This document shows positions 1 through 16,284 of a DNA stretch of 64,000 bases, piece by piece. The DNA comes from Oopsacas minuta (Eukaryota; Porifera; Hexactinellida; Lyssacinosida; Leucopsacidae): positions 1,318,619 to 1,382,618 of the forward strand of contig JAKMXF010000111.1 of the NCBI GenBank assembly GCA_024704765.1, in the 5' to 3' direction. Position 1 is the stretch's first letter. Each line of letters starts with the position of its first letter. Made by a program: the position numbers and the translations under genes. A model generated the notes under the pieces. The model saw only the letters and a program-made list of their open reading frames with translations. It ran no database searches and was not told the DNA's origin.

Positions 1-988
1 ATGTGATGTTATGTTTAAGAGAAGATCCTTAGAGTCTCATATACAGGAAAACTAAGCCAAACACCATATACTTAGAATAAGAACACTTGAGAGTAGAATT
101 ATTACTTTAGAGAGTCAAAACTATAAACACAAAGATGAGGAAAACAATCAAAAGAAATAAACAAAATTGTTGAAAAACAAAGAGATCATTGAATCAGAGG
201 ATTTCAGTCAGTACAAGTTAGTTCTGAATTGGAGAATATTAATAGACAATTTCAGAGGTACATTATTGGTGTATGGACTTACATTCACTATTCCTTGTTG
301 TGGAATAAAATTCTTAACTAAATGCCTCGTAAAAAAAACACACTGATATTAGCAGTTGTTGTCTGGCCTGTCAGAATGAAAGAAGCGTTTTCATACAATT
401 TCTGGAGTATTGTTATAGATCAAGAAAATGATAAATTATGTGAGAAACAAGAGGGTAATTATAAATGTATTATTAACAAGGAAATAACGCCAGCATCTAC
501 AAGCAGGCCATTCGAAGCTAGTATGCTCATTGCTAGATATAAACTAGCATGTCTCTATGAATATATTAAAGACGGAGTATTGAATGTTAAGGTATATACT
601 CAGAAATAATCTTCAGTTTGTATTTTGGCTAACCCTCTCCCCAGGATGTACCTGGTGTGATAGAGTTTCTGGGAGATATACTCCCAAACAACTCTTAAAT
701 AAATATAAATATTTATACCTAATCTAATGATTCTAAGTTGGTTATGACGTCATAACGTAAGACAAATAAAGCAGGAAATAGTACTGCATGCATCTATAAC
801 ATTACAATATATAAGTGGAATTTGATTAATGCGAACTCCAAATTGTACATTACACGATTCTCATTGATAGACATTGAAGGAGACTGAACATTTGTAGATG
901 ATATCAGTATTGTATTAATCTTGTGTTATTGTATTAGTATAACGAGAGCCTACTACACACCCTATATAAGATGGTTACATAAACATAC
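1..988. other. Left-edge noncoding stretch (probably first intron of the aminopeptidase gene)
   Basis: No recognisable gene is seen here. On the minus strand it lies directly downstream of a clean splice donor that ends the first exon of the LTA4H-like gene, so it is most likely the first part of that gene's intron. A 95-codon open frame at 322-609 (+) has no similarity I recognise. It is probably chance, or a degraded element. Confidence 0.5.
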
Positions 989-1385
989 CTTTAGTCTGCT
1001 CAGGAGCTAACCACTGCACAGCAGTAGCATTAGTAACCTTATACTCAATGTTGATCTTTAATTCATCCTTACCAACAATCATATCACTAAATAAAGTTAT
1101 TGATAGAGAAGTTCCAAGGACAGAGGATGCTCCTATCTCCCATTTCAATTTGCGGTTACTAACACAATCGCATACCTCAATTACTTGTATGTTATGAATA
1201 TCAAGTATCAGTAGAGGAGAGGGTACTCCACTAGAACATATGTTAAAGTGTAGCTCAGCTGTAGCAGATATTATCTTAGAACTAAAGTCAAAATCTGCTT
1301 CCCACACAAGATGAGACAATCTGTAATCTTTTGTGTTAGCACAAGACAGAGGATCAGTAGGAAATATAGTTTCTGTTGTAGCCAT
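989..1385 (-). CDS. Leukotriene A-4 hydrolase-like M1 aminopeptidase, first exon only
   Basis: This exon encodes about 132 N-terminal residues of an M1-family zinc aminopeptidase of the LTA4H type. It starts at an ATG (1385 reading down) and runs through DPLSCAN, LDIHNI and a terminal ATAVQWLAPEQTK. The last stretch matches the LTA4H N-terminal beta-saddle domain, where human LTA4H reads TALQWLTPEQT. A good donor (AAAG|GTATGT, boundary at 989) follows exactly where the family would continue into the HPYLFSQ segment. That segment, the catalytic GxMEN and HExxH motifs and the C-terminal domain all lie beyond the left edge. Known family members are cytosolic, removing N-terminal residues from peptides and hydrolysing an epoxide. 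Which activity this one has cannot be judged from one exon. Confidence 0.85.
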
Positions 1386-2095
1386 AATTATAATTAGGAT
1401 AACTATATATCACAACTACACTATCTACTATAAAGTATATATGACATAGTTACATAATTTGAGAACTACAGTAATCAGGACCGTACACAGGGGCTGGGGG
1501 GGGTTGGCTCGAACGAACCGTAAATATAGGAAGATTTCGGGCTGGCGTCACTAGCCTAGTTTGTCAATTTTGGTGTTGTCAGTATTGTTTCGATGGTAAT
1601 TGAGATTTCAACGTTTAGCTGATTTGGTTTAACCCGACCACATCAAAATCCGTGCCGGTGGGGCCTATGATTTATATTGTTCATGCACCCATGAGTTCTG
1701 ATTATTAAGTTTCACATTGTCAAAAGATAAATATAAAATTAAGTAAATGAATAAAACAGTCAACTCCAGTTATATCGAAGTTCGAGGACCGCGATAATTC
1801 CTTCGATATGACCTGATATAATGTATGTTATTTTGCTGGTTTGGGAACATATTTGCACTATTTCAGACTTCTATGTAAGCGGGAATTTCGAAAATGCTTG
1901 TTCGATATAATGGAAGTTGATTGTATAATTGTATATTTGATTGATAGGAAGTCAAGTCCGAGTTATTACATGGCAATATTAATTAACATCTGGTAGAGAG
2001 CAGGGACGAGAAAATACTATAAATAATATAAACGATAAGGAAAAACAAATACTTCTAGAAATACATAATTAACTAGAATATATTCATAAGTGAAT
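1386..2095. other. Intergenic spacer between LTA4H-like and AKR7-like genes
   Basis: About 0.7 kb between the start of one minus-strand gene and the stop of the next. It should hold the LTA4H-like promoter; an AT-rich ACTATATAT stretch lies just upstream of that start. A short inverted-repeat element (1756-1925, listed separately) fills part of it. No other coding signal is seen. Confidence 0.6.
1756..1925. repeat. Short inverted-repeat (MITE-like) element
   Basis: The left end, acagtcaactccagttata followed by tcgaa, is answered at the right end by ttcgatata then atggaagttgattgta, its near reverse complement. The ~170-bp length, terminal inversion, TA-containing ends and lack of coding capacity fit a non-autonomous DNA transposon. 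Confidence 0.6.
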
Positions 2096-7113
<5,018 letters not shown>

Positions 7114-7877
7114 ATTGATGTGTAGCTAAAATTGTAATTACATGTAATGAAAATAATTCAAACTAAACTATCACTGATCTTTTGTATCTCATAAAATCAA
7201 ATCCATTGAATGAACTGAAATGATTGACAGTTTTGGTTAATTGTGTACTGCGCATTACATTATCTGCTAAACTGACCCCAGGACTGCTCCAAAATTTTTG
7301 ATTGTACCATGACTACCATCTAAATCTATGGTCTATCAGTCATGTGTTTTCGGTATTTTCATGGCGTTTCGTCCAGCTAAGTGACAGGTTACAAACTGAG
7401 AACTAAACTAAACTGGTGGTTCAATAACTAAATTAATTAAGAGTCAACGTGGCAAAGGAAATTTATACTTAAATGAAGAAAATATAGACATATTAATGTG
7501 TTTTCTGAGTATAGAACTGGCGGACGTAGAAAGAATACTAAGACTCCAGTGCAAGATATATACGTGGGCAGTGAGCTGTTAATCCGTTACAACTAGCAAT
7601 TTTGCAAATTTTGAATAATCAAAAGGTGTCGGAACTCTATTGGGATTGTGTAAAACTGAGTACCAAAATTTCGATGGTCACCTATAGACAATAATCTGTA
7701 TTAATTGATAGATATAGTGGATTTCGCCATGTCACAATTATCTCTTAAGTATCCAGATTGATATAATAAACGACGAATTTGTTCTCATACAGTATCTGAG
7801 ATCATTGACAGAATATGATCTCCAAATAAATAGCAATCAAAGCATTTGATAATAACGATACGGAGCTCATATAATTG
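7114..7877. other. Intergenic spacer between AKR7-like and PP1-like genes
   Basis: About 760 bases with no recognisable gene or well-formed repeat. It must hold the AKR7-like promoter and the 3' end of the phosphatase transcript, both on the minus strand. Confidence 0.5.
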
Positions 7878-8831
7878 TTACTTCTTCCTCTTCTTCTGAT
7901 TGTCAGGCTTAGTGCTAATAACTGTTGTCTTCTTTGGAGGAATTATCGAGAAGGAACAAGTTAGATTTTCCGTAACTGACATTACCCCACCAGCATTATC
8001 AAACAGATTACAGTAGTTAGGTGCACTGAATAAAGTAACCATTTTCCTTCTTTGAAAGAAAGCGTATCCATCTTCAACCACCTGATGAGCTCTACAAATC
8101 AAACTAACTCCCATCTTCTCCAGGAACTCAGTAACAACATCTCCCCCAAATGTGTAGGACACTCCCCTATCATTCTCTCCCCACCCAGTTATATCTTCAT
8201 CTGGATCAGACCATAACAGATCACAAATGAATCCGGATTCAGGGATGTCAAGAGGTCTCTCTATAGCTCGTATCTGGTCTAGAGAATGTAGCTCTGGAGA
8301 TAAACCTCCATGCATGCAAAGCACTGTATCTCCGACTATAGCTGAGATAGGAAGACAGTCAAAAACATCACAGAATGTCTTCCATAGCTTTATATTGTAT
8401 CTTCTCTTGCACTCATCATAGAATCCATAGATCTTAGAAATGGACCCACACTCATGATTACCTCTTAACAAGAATATATTCTCAGGGTATAGAGATTTGT
8501 ATGATAACAATAGACAGATGGTTTCTAATGAGAATTTACCGCGATCTACGTAATCACCGAGAAATAGGTAATTCGTATTAGGAGGATAGCCACACTTATC
8601 GAAGAATGCTAGCAGAGATTCAAACTGTCCATGTATATCACCAACAATAACAAGAGGGAGAGCTAGCTCAAGGAGCATTGGCTGCGTGAGGAATAGTTCT
8701 CGCGATAATAGACATAGTTTGCGAATATCAGGTAGACTTAGCTCGATCTGTTGGTCAGGGGCAGATTTGAATTCTAACAACTGATCGATTATGTTTTGAA
8801 CGTCTAGTCTCTCTCCATTCTCAGCATCCAT
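7878..8831 (-). CDS. Divergent PP1-type Ser/Thr protein phosphatase catalytic subunit, intronless
   Basis: 317 codons in one exon. The metallophosphoesterase motifs are all present: GDIHG (64-68), GDYVDRG (92-98), GNHE (124-127), the HGGLSPEL segment and [10 protein letters not shown] near the C-terminus. These carry the metal ligands and catalytic His. The length, [12 protein letters not shown] and the RVxF-groove segment ([10 protein letters not shown]1 TLMCSFQI) place it with PP1 rather than PP2A. It is clearly divergent. The N-terminal third is poorly conserved and the PP1 loop YCGEFDN is YCNLFDN here, while the Tyr and the microcystin-reactive Cys are kept. The basic tail [10 protein letters not shown] could serve nuclear targeting. 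A lineage-specific, possibly tissue-restricted PP1 paralogue is the best reading. Confidence 0.9.
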   Translation of the reverse strand: MDAENGERLDVQNIIDQLLEFKSAPDQQIELSLPDIRKLCLLSRELFLTQPMLLELALPLVIVGDIHGQFESLLAFFDKCGYPPNTNYLFLGDYVDRGKFSLETICLLLSYKSLYPENIFLLRGNHECGSISKIYGFYDECKRRYNIKLWKTFCDVFDCLPISAIVGDTVLCMHGGLSPELHSLDQIRAIERPLDIPESGFICDLLWSDPDEDITGWGENDRGVSYTFGGDVVTEFLEKMGVSLICRAHQVVEDGYAFFQRRKMVTLFSAPNYCNLFDNAGGVMSVTENLTCSFSIIPPKKTTVISTKPDNQKKRKK

Positions 8832-10164
8832 AACGGAAATTTAAATGATACAAACATTTATTCGTTTTATGAGCAGAAAGCATTTCCGTTTTATATAAAA
8901 CTGGAGGAATTCACTAAATCAATGAAAATTCAGCCAATCAAATAATTGTAAATTAAAAGATGTATTCTCTATAGACTATACAGTTTACATTATGTTTATA
9001 CAAAACTGATTCCGCGGTAAGCGCAGTCCTCATACTAAAGAACTAGTCCTAAAATCATAAGCTTACAATTGGCTCTATAGTCCGAATTGAGCCAAAATGC
9101 TAAAAAAGCAAATTTGAGAAGGAGGTTGTTGCAAAAGTTACAACTTAAGGAGTCATGTAAAAGAACAGCCTTCCCTATTTCACGGAATGGAACGGACAAG
9201 TTCACTTGAGGAAATTAAAATATATTCATTGTTACACAAGAGACCTTAGTGGTAATCAATTTGTAGCCATTGTACAAAAATACCGCCAGCTCAATGATGG
9301 CTCTTAGAAGATTCATGATTAGGAGAGGATGAGGAAAGTTGTTCAGGGGAGGTATTACAAAATATAATAGAAATAGCTAGAAATTTGACAAATTGATTAC
9401 AATTATACATACAAATGCGTGACAACCGTTGTTCATTCAAGAATATACCTACTGTGAGTTTAAAGGGCAAACGACAAATGTAAATTCCTCAATTAAAACT
9501 TGCCCTATCCGTTTCGCAAAGTAGGGTAATAGGGAAACCTAAAATTGTAAAATAACAACAAATTATTTACGCCATATAAGGTAATATACTTATTGGACAA
9601 GGTGTGTTTACTTTTTATATGCATTACTGAGATATTTTGATATATAGTTGGTAATATTATCTGTAACAAATATTGAATTCTTAATAATTACCATATAGGT
9701 AGAGTAGGTAATGTAGCGAGCATTCTGTGTGTAGATTTGTCTTCAGATTCAACATACTTACATGTTGTCTATTAATTAAATAATACAACTTGGACATAAA
9801 TCAAACAAAACATGAATCACTAATTAAGTTCGTATTATTATACATATAACATGTCGAATAATCACTTTATAGCGATGAGATGTTCATGAATCTTGATGAA
9901 CCCTTGGATATTTATTATCCGGAATAAGAGGATTATCTGCTGGAAACTCACCAGTGTCTGTATAGTAAATTCATAACCCAGTTGTTGTTACGCCCCTCAA
10001 TTAGGACGATTACTAAAGACGACCTACTTTTCTAGAGTTATTATTATATCCTATTTTGCAACTATTCGAGGTAATACAAATAATCTTAGAACAACGATAA
10101 ATTAATGAAATTATTGTAAGTGTATCCTGAAGCTATGAAGTTATGTGTTATTTCATCATAAAAA
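8832..10164. other. Intergenic spacer with one inverted-repeat element
   Basis: About 1.3 kb between the start of the phosphatase and the stop of the reductase-like gene, both on the minus strand. It contains an inverted-repeat element (9171-9536, listed separately). The rest shows no coding similarity. Confidence 0.55.
9171..9536. repeat. Inverted-repeat element, family shared with 18197-18832 and 29430-29930
   Basis: The left end ttccctatttcacggaatgg then aacggacaagtt...gaggaaatt is answered at the right by aattcctc...aacttg...gtagggtaatagggaa. The same words (ttccctaattcaaggaacgg, acaagtt, gaaatttc) form the ends of the copy at 18.2-18.8 kb. There is no coding capacity, so it looks like a non-autonomous DNA transposon. 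Confidence 0.6.
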
Positions 10165-11019
10165 TTATTTCTTAACTTCAAACTTGTGAGCATACTCTGC
10201 ATGAGTTTTCACACCAATCTCTACTGCATCCAAGAACGCATTCCTAACTCCATTTCTCTCCAAAGAATGCAACCCCTTTATAGTTATACCACCAGGAGAA
10301 CATACATTGTCTTTTAATTTTGACACGTGAGTATCTTGATATTCTAATATATTTTTACCAGCAGCTATCAGTGTCTGAGCAGCAAGCTTAATAACCACGT
10401 CCTTCTTAAGTCCAGCCTCTAGTCCTCCATCAGCTAATGCTTCTGCTACAAGAAACATATACGCTATGCCACATCCACACACAGAGCTTACAGTATCTAT
10501 ATGTTTCTCCTCCACAGGGAGACACGTGCCAACAGAGTTCATCAAACCTTGTATAAGACTAGATTCAATCGGAAGTACATTTACTCCTACTGCCATAGCA
10601 CTAGCACATGCTAATACACCTGATCCAGTGTTGAGAGCTAGACGGATAACACGTGTACCTTCAGGTAGAATATAACTATAGCTAGATAGTGTTACACAGG
10701 CAGCAAGAGATACTACAAGATGACGGGAAGCATTCCAGTTAGGAATAGATTCTACAACTGACTGTACGAGATGTGGTTTAACAGCTACAAATACAATATT
10801 ACACGCCTCAACTAGATCATTGGTTTTCAGTGTCATCTCTATTCCGTGTTTATCTCTTATTCTAGCAGCTGTAGACTCTGTTAGACAGGAACCCATTATT
10901 TGGTCTGGTCTCACAGATTTAGTTCTAAGCCAGCCGGAGACCAGAGGAACTACGATGTTACCATAGCCAATAAATCCAATTCGTGTGTGTTTTGGAAGGA
11001 GACTAACCTGTTCTGCCAT
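10165..11019 (-). CDS. Pyrroline-5-carboxylate reductase-like protein, intronless, divergent active site
   Basis: 284 codons, the usual length for P5CR. An N-terminal Rossmann motif (GFIGYGN, residues 15-21) fits NAD(P)H binding. The C-terminal dimerisation and active-site region is recognisable in ALADGGLEAGL, LAAQTLIAAGK and LKDNVCSPGGITIKGLHSLE. P5CR catalyses the last step of proline synthesis, usually in mitochondria or cytosol. Two signature motifs are altered. The family's VRxMPNTP is VIRLALNTG here, and SGSGPAY is VCGCGIAY, so Pro and Ser residues near the substrate site are missing. It could be an active divergent paralogue, or it could have lost or changed activity. No mitochondrial presequence is evident. 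Confidence 0.85.
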   Translation of the reverse strand: MAEQVSLLPKHTRIGFIGYGNIVVPLVSGWLRTKSVRPDQIMGSCLTESTAARIRDKHGIEMTLKTNDLVEACNIVFVAVKPHLVQSVVESIPNWNASRHLVVSLAACVTLSSYSYILPEGTRVIRLALNTGSGVLACASAMAVGVNVLPIESSLIQGLMNSVGTCLPVEEKHIDTVSSVCGCGIAYMFLVAEALADGGLEAGLKKDVVIKLAAQTLIAAGKNILEYQDTHVSKLKDNVCSPGGITIKGLHSLERNGVRNAFLDAVEIGVKTHAEYAHKFEVKK

Positions 11020-11247
11020 ATTCGCACTGAATAAACAAAATGAATGTAATTAATAAACATCATTACAGGAAATAGTTAGAAATTTAAGAAACATCAGCTA
11101 CACTGGTGAATGGGAGCATGGGGCAGGTAGGATAAATATAGTATTAAATAAAGGGCGTCATTATAGATATTAAATATATAAAATATGGCAATTGGAATTA
11201 ACGAATAAATAATGCAAAATAAATAATAAAGTGAATATTTGCAGTTA

Positions 11248-14200
11248 TCATAGCTTAAGAGCATTGAGTAAGAGAGTTTCAAGAGAGAATGTGAGTGTCT
11301 TTTTTTTAGGATCATGCTTTACCTTAAATATATCAGTCAACATTTTAACACGACACACTATAGCTATAAAATCTTGAATAGAAATCTTCTCTTGACTAGA
11401 AAATCTGTTTATAACAACCTCGAGACATTCTGTACTCAAGTCATAGCCTAGCTCTTGAAGAGCCAAGGATAGCTATATATGAAATTAGTTTATAAAATAT
11501 GTTTGTTAATTCCAAACGGATTTAACATGTCAACGAGCATTTCTTCCATCCAAGCGAGGGGGTGAACTTATTCTCTCCATATAATGAAATAACAAAATGA
11601 CTCACTTGATGTCTGCTAATAGTATCACTACGATTCTCAACTACACTAGTGAACACTCTCTTCCATTTACAGATATACTCAATTAGCATAGTACATTGCT
11701 CGTAGTTGAGAGAACCTGCTCTATCTTTATCTACCAGCTGAATAAGAGCTCTACAGGTCTCCCTCTCCAGCACATTCTTCTCAAGATTTCTACTAAGCGA
11801 AGCAATTATAACATCCAACAGTTCATCAGCATCAACCCTACCATCACTACCAGCAATGCTGAGAAACATCTAATACATAGAAATAGTATAGGAGAATAAT
11901 GCAATTAAATAAATAGATATAGCAATAACCATACTTGTTCTCCTCGCTTCAATCTTTTACTAGATACAGATTGTCTTGTACTGTTAAGATTCAGATCCTC
12001 TACAGCGTTAATACTAGTGTCTACTACTTCTGATATCACATCTCTGTTTGGGTATATGATAGATTTCTCTGTGAATATTCGTAGCAAGAATGTACCTTCT
12101 GAGCCAGGTTTGAATATACATGGAATCACTACGTATTTGCCTGCAGGTAAGTCGAAGCGACCTGTCCAGAGAAAGCATATAACAAATCAGAATGGTATTA
12201 TCTTCAAATATAACCAATTTGGATACTTGGTCCAGAGTTCAAGCTAAGGAATTCAATTACAAACCTGAAACCTCTCTCAAGTTCGTGAAGCTTCCACTAT
12301 TACCAACTGAGCGATTATAATCAGTAAATTTCTTGGTTAGAGGAGTATCAGGCTGTTTGTAGATTGAGAATCCAATTGAATTGCTCTGAAATCCCAAACA
12401 TTTCTGAGCTCTACAATCTTTCTGCATCAGCGCAATAATCACAGAGCACTTGCCGTCTGCATTAGCGTCCTCCCTGAGCTCTATGCTGATCTGTGGATTG
12501 TTGCAGAAAGTCGGAAAGTTCAAACAACCACCTGCAGTTCCCTATACAACATACAGTATTGTTATACTCACAATATAGATTACGTCTAATAAAAAGGACA
12601 GTAGTAATGGAGATTAGAAATACGTAGCTCTAATACATTACAAGTAAGCAAGATTGCATGAGAGAGAGGATATTTGTACAAATTACAAGGGAATTACATA
12701 ATAGAGCCAAATAACTTGAAGAAGAATACTTACTTTCTGTTTAGACCAAGAGCCAGAGAAAGTTGCCAGATTCCAGCTCTCAATACTCTCATTCTCATCC
12801 AGATCATCTATGGAGGAATGACATATTTCCATCTCAGTGAATTGATCTCTGAAATCTTCAAAAGACATCCAAAACTCTCCATCATCAGCGAAGACTAATT
12901 CTAATTCGTTTCTTTCCTAAAAGAACCAAATATCTATAATGTATACTATTAAAACGCAATAAATTTGTATGTGTGTATACTGTATATACAGAGTTAGCTC
13001 ATTTTCAACTCGCTTTATAGCAATATTTGTATATTAGCAACCTATTTCATGTCCGGAGTGTAGATTTTGTCAAGTTTTGTTCTCTTATTAAGAAAAGTTT
13101 GAGAACCAAAAGTTGCTAATAAGCAAACACCACTGAATTTGTTTGTATGTCCAGTATTGATTGAAGAAACTGGAAGACCCACAGGGCTGATTGTTGACAT
13201 ACATAGATATTTTAGGCCTGGCTCGGAAAAAGTTCGAGTCTTGTTGAAAGAAAAGTCACACCTATGACAAAATTATGACGCAATTATCACCTTTTTAATT
13301 TTCGAAAATCACATTATTAGACGCTGCACAGCTTAGGCACCCGTTAAGAAGAACTTGTTCCAGCTCCACATGGTTTCGATATAGTATGCATGCAGGTGGG
13401 CGGTTCATCATCATTATCTCATTATTTTATGAAGTTCTGATAGCACAAAGTGGCTAATTCAAGGAAAAGTTTAATGACTATAGTTCGAAAATGTTAATTG
13501 AGTGTGCCAATGTTAATACGGGCTACTACTCACCCGTTTGTTAGTAGATATGGTGTGTGTAGATGAATTTCACTGAGATATAGTGAAGTAATGGCAAAAA
13601 TTCCAATGAATGACAATATTCCTGCTGCAAGTAACTTGATGAGGGCAGTGGACCTGAAACAAGTTTCCAACTAACTGTGGCCTAATATATACATGGTAGA
13701 ATATTGAAATATTAATCACAAGTAGCCCTCAATATGCCAAATGTCCTGAGTCGTGATTTTGATGAAATGCAAACTCATCATGGAATTATCATATCATCAT
13801 TATTATATACAAGTGAAGTTTCACAAATTTCGAAATTTGAGTGCTGCTTAGTGGCACGACAAGCACTGTAGGACAGCTGTTCTATACTTAAGCTAATTCC
13901 GAGACACGAAATGTAGAGCATACAGCCGTCGCTCAGCTAACAAGTGAGCGAAGAGCACTACTGAATTATGATAATAAATATTTGAATACCTCATCAGAAA
14001 TACATCTCCATTGTGGACTGTTATCAGACCAATCACCTTTCCATTCCCTCTCATTCCCCCAGGGGTTCCTCACACGCACCATCTCTAACATACCTTGTTT
14101 AGGTATATGTACACTCCTAGCATCAGTCACAGTATAGGCATGTCCAGCAATAAGACCGTTATCCAGCTTAACCTCTCCAGAGGATTTATCCTGTGGGATG

Positions 14201-15046
14201 ATAGAGCAAGAGATTAGATCTGATCTTAACACAGACTTGTAAAGGAGAGAGAACAAATCTTTTGATCTTATAGTCATGTCCACAATCTCTTTAATCCCAC
14301 CTGTGAAATCTTCCATTGCTTCTGAAGTTCTACCTCCCTGTGAATCAAATATAAAAATAAAATATACATTTTCTAGCTTCATAATATATTAACTAATGCT
14401 GTGTGTAAAATTACAAAAATATCAAGTCGATAATAATAATAGTTTGAATGATTCTTATTTAATTAACGTAGGCAAACCTTTAAAGCTTCATAAGAGCCGT
14501 GCAGCTTAGCATAAGCTTTCTCCAGCAGAGCAGGCCACAGTTCATTTTTCTCTGGAGAGTGTGCAAACACCAGTTTGCCTTTATAAGTAGGAAGGTAGTC
14601 ATCTATCACCACATCTATCCACTCACCGAAATGCCATAATCTGAAGTGAAATATACCAGCATATTGCTTCTCGAAGCTCTGGTCGTTAGGAACAACCTAA
14701 AGAATGTATAAATATATCAAATCCCTGTCCTAAGACAGCAGAGTATGAAGCTTACCACTCGTAGGAGAGATTGATTTTGAGCTAGAGATGCCATGGCAGA
14801 GAGTAGCCAGCAATCTCCTAACATTCCTTGAGTGACGTCAAACCTACTTGCTCCATCCACCATTAGTTTTGGGTCTGGAGCAAAATCTGGAGGTCTACAC
14901 CATACAAACTTAACTGGAGACTTTTGACTATAAAATACAGATTGTGCTTCTGGTGGGAAGTAGGGGTCTGTGAACAGTTTATTCTCTGAATTAAGCTGTC
15001 TTCTCAGACTAATAAAGTCTTGAGAAGATAATTTAGCTCCCAGCAT
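11248..15046 (-). CDS. Classical calpain (calcium-dependent cysteine protease) with penta-EF-hand domain, eight exons
   Basis: Exons on the minus strand: 15046-14756, 14696-14478, 14337-13990, 12916-12734, 12541-12265, 12161-11935, 11869-11606 and 11472-11248. All junctions are GT-AG and phase-consistent, giving about 677 residues, near the ~700 of typical calpains. The protease core keeps Cys in [12 protein letters not shown], His in [10 protein letters not shown] and Asn in RVRNPWG. Next come the C2-like beta-sandwich ([11 protein letters not shown], then [18 protein letters not shown] across a phase-1 intron) and a C-terminal penta-EF-hand region with loops such as [12 protein letters not shown]. 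Calpains make limited cuts in cytosolic and cytoskeletal substrates when calcium rises. The start is the first ATG of the exon; the sequence before it also resembles a splice acceptor, so a further 5' exon is possible. Confidence 0.93.
13137..13870. repeat. Dispersed repeat inside calpain intron 3
   Basis: Parts of this intron match, in opposite orientation, the repeat at 47545-47995. Shared words include tttgtatgtccag, attgattgaagaa, ggcctggctcgg, aaattatgacg and aaaatcacattatt. The right part (near 13730) shares tatgccaaatgtc with a copy near 37825. No protein coding is seen. Confidence 0.5.
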
Positions 15047-15055
15047 CTGAATAAA

Positions 15056-15234
15056 TACAGTAGACTCCGCTTAATAGACCATCGGTTAATCGGGTAAAGG
15101 AGCCAGAAACAGAACCATACATATAGTGTTAATATATTTGAGTTAATCGGACCAACACCTTTACTCCGTTTAATCTGGTCATATAGCTTGGTCCAGGGGT
15201 CCCGGTGTGAACCTATTAAGCGGAGTTTACTGTA
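15056..15234. repeat. Inverted-repeat element (MITE) just upstream of calpain
   Basis: The left end tacagtagactccgcttaat is matched at the right by attaagcggagtttactgta, an almost perfect inverted repeat on a 179-bp element without coding capacity. TA at both extremes fits Tc1/mariner-like insertion. It abuts the first recognised calpain exon, so it could affect that promoter or a 5' intron. Confidence 0.75.
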
Positions 15235-16284
15235 TGTATATACAAGTCAAGTTATAGAATTATTTTACAAAGTAAAGGTATCTCTTCATCTGGGTGCTCC
15301 GAGTACCCATGGTGCGTGATTTCTGAGATATAGATATGAGAGTGCGGGGGATTATGTAAAGCTAGATGAAGCCCTGTGGTACACCTCTAGCCTGGGCTGC
15401 CCATAATACACACGCATAACCACAAGCAGATCTAGTACTATATCCCCGGGAACGTTTGTGGGAGAAATAAAATATAAATAAACGAAACGCTCCTCAAATT
15501 TAGTTCGCACATCATTCTAATTGTCATTTTCTTATATGAGACATATACCAACTGTTTGGCAAATAATCAATGAATTTCCCTTATAGACTACTCTAATAGT
15601 AGGGTAAGAGTAATCTTGAATGAAGAAATTAATCAAGTAAAAGCTTGTCGTCTTCACATGCAAATAATTATTACCTAACAACTAACCAATAAGAAAACAA
15701 TACAAAATCTATTATCATCGAATACAGGTAAACCTCTGAGATGTGACATCATCAGGAGAATAATTTTCTACCGTATCTCAGAGATTGCCCTTATATACGC
15801 TTAATATACTTTTTAGGGGCGAAATATCAGATGTTAACAATAATAAGTATTACAGATAGTAATTAAAAACCGATTAACAGAGGACCAAGTTTTCGCTTTG
15901 ATATTCCATGTATATACCCTCTATAATCTATATGGACAGCCTTCAGAAGGACTCCTCTAGTTTCCTAAACATCTATAATTATTTGGAATATAAAATTTTG
16001 AGGTTTAACTGCCTATTAATTATTTTATGAACAGTATGACTGTGGGATTTATTCATAATATCAGATGATTGACACATCTCTGAGGTAATTTTGCATGAAA
16101 ATTTCAATCCGGAGTTCATTTAATTGCTTATCTCGGAGGTGTCCTATCTCAGAGGTTCAAGAAGTACTATTTGTATAAGAAATCAATCGGTGGAACGTGA
16201 TTGTGGAGTATCTCAGAGAGTTCTCGGAGGTGCCGGATTGGGAGGTTTACTTGTAGAATAATATTTCCTAAAAAATAAATATAA
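15235..16284. other. Spacer between calpain and carnitine acetyltransferase genes
   Basis: About 1 kb between two minus-strand genes. Half of it is a second inverted-repeat element (15723-16255). The remainder (15235-15722) shows no gene. Confidence 0.55.
15723..16255. repeat. Inverted-repeat element of about 530 bp
   Basis: The left end tacaggtaaacctctgagat is answered by the right end aggtttacttgta. Internal phrases such as tatctcagag and tctcggaggt recur in both halves, suggesting long inverted arms. No open frame of note, so it is a candidate non-autonomous DNA transposon. Confidence 0.6.

Noticed and set aside
322-609. 95-codon open frame on the plus strand
   Set aside because: No recognised motif, isolated, in an AT-rich probable intron; no splice context supports it.
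1500-1520. ggttggctcgaacgaaccg as a possible tRNA T-arm
   Set aside because: No matching acceptor, D or anticodon arms could be found nearby.
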